64,000 bases of DNA, from the NCBI RefSeq assembly GCF_003626735.1, contig NZ_RBHX01000001.1, forward strand, positions 2,914,001-2,978,000, given 5' to 3'. Under the pieces are notes generated by a model. It did not search any database, had not been told where the DNA came from, and was given only the letters and a program-made list of their open reading frames with translations. Each line of letters starts with the position of its first letter. The stretch's first letter is position 1. Below, one piece after another: positions 58,326-64,000 of this stretch. Source of the stretch: Microbacterium sp. CGR2 (GTDB lineage Bacteria; Actinomycetota; Actinomycetes; Actinomycetales; Microbacteriaceae). A program made the position numbers and the translations under genes.

Positions 58326-58373
58326 CGCCGTCGAGCGACCGGGTCCACGGCAGGCAGCACAGACTTCGGTGAG

Positions 58374-58970
58374 TCAGGCGCGGGCCATGGCCCGCGCGAG
58401 GAAGCGTTCGTGCAACCGCGTCTCCCCCGTGATCTCGGGGTGGAAGCTGAGGCCGAGGAGATTGCCCTGCTCGACCGCCACCGCGCGCCCGTCCGGCAAC
58501 GCGGCGAGGACCTCCGCGGCAGGCCCCACGGACTCCACGACCGGGCCGCGGATGAAAGCCGCGTTGACGGGCGCACCGCCGACAGCCGGCACGTGCAGCT
58601 CGGCCTCGAAGGACTCGATCTGGCGGCCGAAGGCGTTGCGACGCACGACCACATCGAGTCCCCCGAACGACTCTTGTCCGTCGATCGCATCCACCACGGT
58701 GTCCGCCAACATGATCAGTCCTGCGCAGGTGCCCAGTACCGGCATCCCGTCAGCGATCGCGCTACGGATCGGTCCCTGCATCCCGAAGATCCGCGAAAGC
58801 TTGTCGATGACGCTCGACTCGCCGCCGGGGATCACCAGACCGTCGACGGCCGCGAGTTCGGCCGGCCGGCGAACCGGCACCGCGTCGGCACCCAGATCCG
58901 CCAGCAGGGCGGCATGCTCGCGCACGTCGCCCTGCAGCGCGAGGATTCCGACCCGAGGGCTACCAGCCAC
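58374..58970 (-). CDS. pdxT: Pyridoxal 5'-phosphate synthase glutaminase subunit
   Basis: A 198-residue class I glutaminase. Nucleophile loop [10 protein letters not shown], oxyanion/GGES motif [14 protein letters not shown], and the His-Glu pair in [12 protein letters not shown]. It releases ammonia for PdxS. It starts at GTG (58968-58970) and overlaps the pdxS stop by 11 nt. Its 3' end contains a 20-nt palindrome (58378-58397) encoding an Ala/Arg repeat. Confidence 0.96.
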   Translation of the reverse strand: MAGSPRVGILALQGDVREHAALLADLGADAVPVRRPAELAAVDGLVIPGGESSVIDKLSRIFGMQGPIRSAIADGMPVLGTCAGLIMLADTVVDAIDGQESFGGLDVVVRRNAFGRQIESFEAELHVPAVGGAPVNAAFIRGPVVESVGPAAEVLAALPDGRAVAVEQGNLLGLSFHPEITGETRLHERFLARAMARA

Positions 58971-59853
58971 GCTCGGCGAGCCGGTGGGGGGCCGGCAGGT
59001 CGGTCACGTTGATGCCGACCATCGCCTCGCCCAGGCCGCGAGACACCTCGGCGATCACCTTCGCGTCGTCGAAGAAGGTCGTCGCCTTCACGATCGCCTT
59101 CGCGCGCTCCGCCGGGTTTCCGGACTTGAAGATGCCGGAGCCGACGAAGACGCCGTCGGCACCGAGCTGCATCATCATCGCGGCATCCGCGGGCGTCGCC
59201 ACCCCGCCGGCGACGAAGAGGACAACGGGGAGGGTGCCTGTCTCGGCGATCTCGGCGACCAGTTCGTAGGGCGCCTGCAGTTCCTTGGCCGCGACGAACA
59301 GCTCGTCCTTCGGGAGCGCCGTCAGCGCAGCGATCTCGCCACGGATCTTGCGGATGTGCTTCATCGCCTCGGAGACGTCGCCGGTGCCGGCCTCTCCCTT
59401 CGACCGGATCATCGCGGCGCCTTCGTTGATGCGGCGAAGTGCTTCACCGAGGTTGGTGGCGCCGCAGACGAACGGCACGGTGAAGCCGAACTTGTCGATG
59501 TGATTCACGTAGTCCGCAGGCGAGAGCACCTCGGACTCATCGATGTAGTCGACACCGAGCTCCTGCAGGACCTGCGCTTCGACGAAGTGTCCGATCCGAG
59601 CCTTCGCCATCACCGGGATCGAGACCGCATCGATGATGCTGTCGATCATGTCGGGGTCACTCATCCGCGAGACGCCACCCTGTGCCCGGATGTCAGCGGG
59701 GACGCGCTCGAGCGCCATCACCGCGACGGCACCGGCATCCTCGGCGATCTTGGCCTGGTCGGCTGTCACAACGTCCATGATCACGCCGCCCTTGAGCATC
59801 TCGGCGAGTCCGCGCTTGACGCGCGAAGATCCGGTGGTGGTGGTGTGCGTCAT
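58960..59853 (-). CDS. pdxS: Pyridoxal 5'-phosphate synthase lyase subunit
   Basis: A 297-residue TIM-barrel synthase that builds PLP from ribose 5-phosphate, glyceraldehyde 3-phosphate and ammonia. Motifs are [18 protein letters not shown] with the first catalytic Lys, [30 protein letters not shown] and [22 protein letters not shown] box precedes the ATG. It is divergent from the MocR-type regulator gene, with 88 bases between, and drives pdxT by overlap. Confidence 0.98.
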   Translation of the reverse strand: MTHTTTTGSSRVKRGLAEMLKGGVIMDVVTADQAKIAEDAGAVAVMALERVPADIRAQGGVSRMSDPDMIDSIIDAVSIPVMAKARIGHFVEAQVLQELGVDYIDESEVLSPADYVNHIDKFGFTVPFVCGATNLGEALRRINEGAAMIRSKGEAGTGDVSEAMKHIRKIRGEIAALTALPKDELFVAAKELQAPYELVAEIAETGTLPVVLFVAGGVATPADAAMMMQLGADGVFVGSGIFKSGNPAERAKAIVKATTFFDDAKVIAEVSRGLGEAMVGINVTDLPAPHRLAERGW

Positions 59854-59887
59854 GCTGTCTCCTCGTATGCGTCAAAGCCGGGTTTGA

Positions 59888-59926
59888 TCTAGGCCAAACA
59901 TAGCACTGTCGGATACGACCTAGAAT
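59888..59926. promoter_or_regulatory. Shared pdxS/pdxR control region with inverted repeat
   Basis: TCTAGG (59888-59893) and CCTAGA (59919-59924) form an inverted repeat with a 25-nt gap. The right half overlaps a TAGAAT -10 for pdxR (59921-59926); TATGTT (59902-59897, minus strand) may be the -10 for pdxS. Binding by the adjacent MocR-type regulator is an inference. Confidence 0.5.
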
Positions 59927-59941
59927 CACAGGTGAGGACAC

Positions 59942-61246
59942 ATGAGCGACGACATCACAGGGACCACCGCGGCAGACATCGCCGACAGCGTCCGCGCGCT
60001 CAGCGACCGGGGAATCCTCCGGCCGGGAAGCCTGCTGCCTCCCGTGCGAGAACTGGCCGCCACCCTCGGCGTCAACCGGAACACGGCCGTCGCCGCCTAT
60101 CGCCAGCTGGCACAGGCCGGGCTCGTCGTCTCGCGCGGCCGAGCGGGCACCGTGGTCACCGGGCTCGAGACCGTGGCGCAGGAGGGCTACGCCGCCGACA
60201 CGGTGCTGCGCGACGTCGGAACCGGGAACCCGGACCCTCGCCGTATCCCCGACCCGTCCGCGGCGCTCATGAACATCGCACGCAGACCCGTCCTGTACGG
60301 CGAACCGGTGATCGATCGCGGTCTCGACGAGTGGGCGCGGAACTGGATGAGTTCCGACCTCGACGCCGACTTCCGAATCACCGTCACCAGCGGCGCCGTG
60401 GATGCCGTCGAGCGTCTGCTCGCACAGGCGCTCATGCGCGACGATGCGGTCGCCTTGGAAGACCCCTGCTTCCTTGCGAGCATCCATACGGTCCGCCTCG
60501 GCGGATACCGCGCCGTGGCCGTGCCGGTGGACGAGCACGGCATGACGGTGGACGGCCTCCGCGCGGCACTGGACGCCGGCATCCGCGCCGTCATCTGCAC
60601 GCCACGAGCTCAGAACCCCACCGGGGCCAGCCTGACCCCGCAGCGAGCCGGAGAACTTCGCGCGGTTCTGACTGACCACCCCTACGTGCTGATCATCGAA
60701 GACGACCACTTCTCGATGCTCGCGCAGCGACCGTACGAGACGCTCATCGGTGCCGGTCACCGTCGATTCGCACTCGTCCGGTCGGTGTCGAAGTTCCTCG
60801 GACCCGACATGTGCCTGGCTCTGGCGGCCACCGATCCCGAGACGGCCGATCGGCTAGCCATGCGCCTGAGCCCTGGGACGACCTGGGTCAGTCACCTGCT
60901 GCAGCGGTTGGCATTGACTCAGTTGACGGACGAGACGGTGACAGCCGACGTCACGGCGGCGGCGGCGCACTACGCCGAGCGCAACGCGGCCTTCACCGCG
61001 CTGCTGCGGGCGCGTGGCATCGACGTTCCGGCATCCGAGGGGCTCAGCCTGTGGGTCCGGCTGCCGCAACCCGCGCGAATCGTCGCCGAACGCCTGATGA
61101 GGCGAGGGTGGCTCGCTCGCACCGGAGACGAATTCGCTCTCGACGACCGCGCCGAGCCGTCCCACCATCTGCGGCTCACCGTGCACGACCTCTCCGACGA
61201 GGATGCGGCGGCCCTCGTCGACGACCTCGTCGCGGCGGTGCGATGA
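59942..61246 (+). CDS. pdxR: MocR-type PLP-dependent transcriptional regulator
   Basis: A 434-residue GntR/MocR protein. Residues 1-75 form the winged helix (GSLLPPVRELAATLGVNRNT, AYRQLAQAGLVVSRGRAGT); residues about 90-434 are an aminotransferase-like effector domain with PRAQNPTGASLTPQ, IIEDDHFSML and the PLP Lys284 in VRSVSKFLGPDM. PdxR proteins sense PLP and activate pdxST. Divergence from pdxS supports that role. The start lies about 9 nt after a predicted transcription start, so the mRNA leader would be very short. Confidence 0.92.
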   Translation: MSDDITGTTAADIADSVRALSDRGILRPGSLLPPVRELAATLGVNRNTAVAAYRQLAQAGLVVSRGRAGTVVTGLETVAQEGYAADTVLRDVGTGNPDPRRIPDPSAALMNIARRPVLYGEPVIDRGLDEWARNWMSSDLDADFRITVTSGAVDAVERLLAQALMRDDAVALEDPCFLASIHTVRLGGYRAVAVPVDEHGMTVDGLRAALDAGIRAVICTPRAQNPTGASLTPQRAGELRAVLTDHPYVLIIEDDHFSMLAQRPYETLIGAGHRRFALVRSVSKFLGPDMCLALAATDPETADRLAMRLSPGTTWVSHLLQRLALTQLTDETVTADVTAAAAHYAERNAAFTALLRARGIDVPASEGLSLWVRLPQPARIVAERLMRRGWLARTGDEFALDDRAEPSHHLRLTVHDLSDEDAAALVDDLVAAVR

Positions 61247-61292
61247 ACCTTGGCCGCGGGCAGTCGCCCGCCTTGAATGAAAGGATCGGGGA

Positions 61293-62144
61293 ATGAAGAT
61301 CCTCTCCGTCCAGTCCGCCGTCGCGTACGGTCACGTCGGCAACTCCGCCGCAGTGTTCCCGCTGCAGCGCATCGGTGTCGAGGTACTGCCCGTGTACACG
61401 GTGAACTTCTCCAACCACACCGGATACGGATCGTGGCGCGGTCCCCTGATCGCCCCCGCGGATGTGGCCGAGGTCATCACCGGCATCGAAGAGCGCGGCG
61501 TGTTCGGTCAGATCGACGCGGTCCTCAGCGGCTACCAGGGCGGCGAGGGCATCGGCGACGTGATCATCGATGCCGTGGCCAGGGTGAAGGCGGCGAATCC
61601 GAATGCCGTGTACGCCTGCGACCCCGTCATGGGCAACGCGAAGTCCGGATGCTTCGTCGCACCGGCGATCCCGATCCTGCTGCGGGAGCGGGTCGTTCCG
61701 GCAGCTGACATCATCACCCCCAACCAGTTCGAGCTGGGCTTTCTCACCGAGACCGACCCCGACACGCTCGAATCGACTCTCGCTTCCGTGGATCTTGCGC
61801 GGGACATGGGCCCACGGACCGTCCTGGTGACGAGTGTCGAGCGTCCGGATCGCGAGGACGGGACGATCGAGATGCTCGCCGTCGATGACGCCGGGGCGTG
61901 GATCGTGCAGACACCGCACCTCCCGATGAAGGCGAACGGCTCCGGCGACGTGACCGCGGCGCTCTTCACCGCCCACTACGTGGAGACGGGCAGCGCACAT
62001 GTCGCCCTCGAGCGCACCGCATCGAGTGTGTACGACCTGCTGAAGGCGACCCTCGACTCCGGTGAACGAGAACTGCAGCTCATCGAGGCACAGGAGTTCT
62101 ACGCGAGTCCGCGGATGCAGTTCTCCGCACGCCAGGTGCGCTGA
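61293..62144 (+). CDS. pdxY: Pyridoxal kinase
   Basis: A 283-residue ribokinase-fold kinase that salvages pyridoxal. It begins KILSVQSAVAYGHVGNSAAV, has VNFSNHTGYG, YACDPVMGNAKSGCFV, ADIITPNQFELGFL and the anion hole/catalytic Asp in MKANGSGDVTAALF. It follows the regulator by 46 nt on the same strand, so salvage and regulation may be co-expressed, with de novo synthesis divergent. Confidence 0.94.
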   Translation: MKILSVQSAVAYGHVGNSAAVFPLQRIGVEVLPVYTVNFSNHTGYGSWRGPLIAPADVAEVITGIEERGVFGQIDAVLSGYQGGEGIGDVIIDAVARVKAANPNAVYACDPVMGNAKSGCFVAPAIPILLRERVVPAADIITPNQFELGFLTETDPDTLESTLASVDLARDMGPRTVLVTSVERPDREDGTIEMLAVDDAGAWIVQTPHLPMKANGSGDVTAALFTAHYVETGSAHVALERTASSVYDLLKATLDSGERELQLIEAQEFYASPRMQFSARQVR

Positions 62145-62194
62145 GTCCGCACTGCGGGGCAGACGTCTCGTCTCGTGTTCGCTACGCTGCTCGC

Positions 62195-62761
62195 TCAGCG
62201 ACCAGGAACGGGCCATGCGTCGGCGACGGCTTCGCGGACCTCACCGAGCAGCTGGGGCAGCGCCTTCGTCTTCGCGATGATCGGGAAGAAGTTCGCGTCC
62301 GACTTCCATCGCGGCACCACATGCTGATGCAGATGCGCGTCGACGCCGGCCCCGGCGACCGCTCCCTGGTTCATCCCGAGGTTGAAGCCGTCGCAGCGCG
62401 ACACCTCCCGCAGCACCCGCATGGCCGTCTGCGTGAGGTCGCCGATCTCGGCGACCTCCTCCGGCGTCGCCTGATCGTATGTCGCGATGTGGCGATACGG
62501 GCAGACGAGCAGGTGCCCGGAGTTGTACGGGAACAGGTTGAGCAGAACGTACGCGGTCTTCCCGCGTGCGACCACGAGCCGCTCGGCATCCGGAAACTTC
62601 GGGGCCTCGCAGAACGGGCACTCGTCGCGCAGCACCTCGGGGCCCGCCTGGATGTAGGCCATCCGGTGAGGGGTCCACAATCGCTGGAACTCGTCTGGCA
62701 CACCGGCCAGAAGCGTACCGTCTTCGGCGTGCTCTGTCGTGGCGTTCTCCGGCTCAGCCAC
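62195..62761 (-). CDS. HIT family hydrolase/phosphorylase (Ap4A phosphorylase-like)
   Basis: A 188-residue HIT protein. The catalytic triad motif is in DAHLHQHVVPRWKSD; the N-terminal DECPFCEAPKF has the Cys pair of this subgroup, and VVARGKTAYVLLNLFPYNSG and HLLVCPYRHI are conserved. It lies immediately after thrS, like mycobacterial Rv2613c, an Ap4A phosphorylase, so a similar role in dinucleoside polyphosphate breakdown is likely. It starts at GTG 62759-62761 with a GGGAG box, 30 nt after thrS. Confidence 0.88.
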   Translation of the reverse strand: MAEPENATTEHAEDGTLLAGVPDEFQRLWTPHRMAYIQAGPEVLRDECPFCEAPKFPDAERLVVARGKTAYVLLNLFPYNSGHLLVCPYRHIATYDQATPEEVAEIGDLTQTAMRVLREVSRCDGFNLGMNQGAVAGAGVDAHLHQHVVPRWKSDANFFPIIAKTKALPQLLGEVREAVADAWPVPGR

Positions 62762-62791
62762 GAGTGGCGCTCCCTCGAACCGATGGGCGCG

Positions 62792-64000
62792 TCACACCAG
62801 GTCTCCGGCGGTCTGGACCAGCGCGTGCGAGTCGATCGCCGCGTGGATGCGAGCGATCGCGTCGGCGATCGGCACGCCGTTCTCCTGCGTGCCATCGCGG
62901 TATCGGAACGAGACGGTGCCGGCAGCCCGGTCCTGCTCGCCGGCGATCAGCAGCAGCGGGACCTTCCCGGTGGTGTGCGTGCGGATCTTCTTCTGCATCC
63001 GGTCGTCGGAGGAGTCGAGTTCGGCGCGCACACCGGAATCGCGAAGGGAGCGGATCACGTCGCCGAGGTAGTCTGCGAACTCGTCGGCGACCGGGATCCC
63101 CACCACCTGCAGCGGGGAGAGCCAAACGGGGAAGTCGCCCGCGTAGTGCTCGAGCAGGATGGCGAAGAACCGTTCGATCGAGCCGAACAGCGCACGATGG
63201 ATCATGATGGGGCGCTTCTTCTGCCCGTCCTTGTCCATGAATTCCAGCTCGAACCGCTCCGGCAGGTTGGGGTCGACCTGCACGGTCGACAGCTGCCAGG
63301 TGCGGCCGATCGCGTCACGCGTCTTCAGGTCGATCTTGGGACCGTAGAAGGCGGCCTCTCCCGGGACCTCGGTGAGCTTGAGGCCGGACGCCACGGCGAC
63401 GCGGCGCAGCGCATCGGTCGAGCTCTCCCAGAACTCGTCCGATCCGATCCACTTGGACTTCTCGTCATCCTTCATCGAGAGTTCGAGCTCGAAGTCGGTG
63501 AGACCGAAGTCGCGGAGCATCGACAGGATGAAGTCGAGGACCTTGGAGACCTCTTCCTCCAGCTGCTCAGGAGTGACGAAGAGGTGCGAGTCGTCCTGGG
63601 TGAATCCGCGCACGCGCGTGAGCCCGTGCAGCGCACCGGAGAGCTCGTTGCGATAGACCGTGCCGTTCTCTGCGAAGCGCAGCGGCAGGTCGCGGTAGCT
63701 GCGCGCCCGCTCCTTGTAGATGAGGATGTGCATCGGGCAGTTCATGGGCTTCAGGTAGTAGTCCTGGCCCTGCTTGGTGATCTCGCCGTTCTCGTCGCGC
63801 TCCTCGTCCATCACGATGGGCGGGAACATGCCCTCCTTGTAGGTGACGAGGTGATTCGAGGTGAGGAAGAGGTCTTCCTTCGAGATGTGCGGGGTATAGA
63901 CGTAGGTGTAGCCGCCCTCGATGTGACGCTTGCGGGCGTGCTGTTCCATCTCACCACGGATCATGCCGCCGCGCGGGTGCCAGACGCTGAGTCCTGATCC
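62792..64000 (-). CDS. thrS: Threonyl-tRNA synthetase, C-terminal part (cut by window edge)
   Basis: About 403 residues remain, open to the window end. Class II motifs are [17 protein letters not shown] (motif 1), the zinc/substrate region [30 protein letters not shown] (motif 2) and [20 protein letters not shown] (motif 3). The C-terminal anticodon-binding domain ([16 protein letters not shown] to the end) is complete. The N-terminal TGS and editing domains lie outside. It leads into the HIT gene, as in mycobacteria. Confidence 0.97.
   Translation of the reverse strand, partial: GSGLSVWHPRGGMIRGEMEQHARKRHIEGGYTYVYTPHISKEDLFLTSNHLVTYKEGMFPPIVMDEERDENGEITKQGQDYYLKPMNCPMHILIYKERARSYRDLPLRFAENGTVYRNELSGALHGLTRVRGFTQDDSHLFVTPEQLEEEVSKVLDFILSMLRDFGLTDFELELSMKDDEKSKWIGSDEFWESSTDALRRVAVASGLKLTEVPGEAAFYGPKIDLKTRDAIGRTWQLSTVQVDPNLPERFELEFMDKDGQKKRPIMIHRALFGSIERFFAILLEHYAGDFPVWLSPLQVVGIPVADEFADYLGDVIRSLRDSGVRAELDSSDDRMQKKIRTHTTGKVPLLLIAGEQDRAAGTVSFRYRDGTQENGVPIADAIARIHAAIDSHALVQTAGDLV

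Overview
The window is a chromosomal segment of a high-GC actinobacterium, most likely a member of Microbacteriaceae close to Microbacterium. The evidence is gene order that follows the actinobacterial core chromosome (pyrR-pyrBC-carAB-pyrF-gmk-rpoZ-metK-priA-fmt-rsmB-rpe-his-trp; aroQBKCE-mltG-ruvX-alaS; rel-secFD-yajC-ruvBAC-yebC; pdxST; HIT-thrS), strong G/C use at third codon positions, many GTG starts, TAGAAT-like -10 boxes, and Micrococcales-type proteins such as the HGxxPAAW protein, an mIHF-like domain and a zinc-free S4. It is dense: no gene-free stretch exceeds about 215 bases. I saw no rRNA, tRNA, CRISPR array, insertion sequence or prophage.

Region 1 (1-20.4 kb, all minus): one nearly continuous train from pyrR down to trpB. 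It combines pyrimidine synthesis (pyrR, pyrB, pyrC, a small membrane protein, carA, carB, pyrF), an mIHF-guanylate kinase fusion, rpoZ, metK, priA, fmt, rsmB, rpe, part of histidine synthesis (hisE, hisG, hisF, hisI) and tryptophan genes with two small membrane proteins. Most junctions are ATGA/GTGA or TGATG overlaps, which suggests translational coupling.

Region 2 (20.4-39.5 kb, all minus except one broken gene): a metallo-beta-lactamase/Rieske protein, a SNF2 ATPase without a SWIM finger, nusB and efp; then a frameshifted DUF222/HNH pseudogene on the plus strand followed by a 17-bp-periodic repeat array; then the shikimate cluster aroQ-(GNAT)-aroB-aroK-aroC and aroE-mltG-ruvX-alaS, a small membrane protein, rpsD with a strong terminator, and rarA.

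Region 3 (39.5-46.2 kb): a nitrite module. A formate/nitrite-type channel on the plus strand converges on the minus-strand nirB-nirD-cobA-hemD/winged-helix operon, which encodes assimilatory nitrite reductase and the enzymes leading to its siroheme. Both promoters carry direct repeats spaced 21-23 bp with GAAAC/GTAAC elements, which suggests a shared, perhaps GlnR-like, activator.

Region 4 (46.2-56.8 kb): a DUF349 protein, an orphan AbiEi-like protein, rel, secF, secD, yajC, ruvB, ruvA, ruvC and yebC.

Region 5 (56.8-64 kb): a vitamin B6 neighbourhood (group II PLP decarboxylase, pdxT, pdxS, divergent MocR-type pdxR, pdxY), then a HIT-family Ap4A phosphorylase-like gene and the 3' part of thrS cut by the window edge. 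Most of the window is housekeeping. The less expected items are the fusion proteins, the periodic array beside the HNH pseudogene, the nitrite-gene operators and the Rieske/MBL protein.
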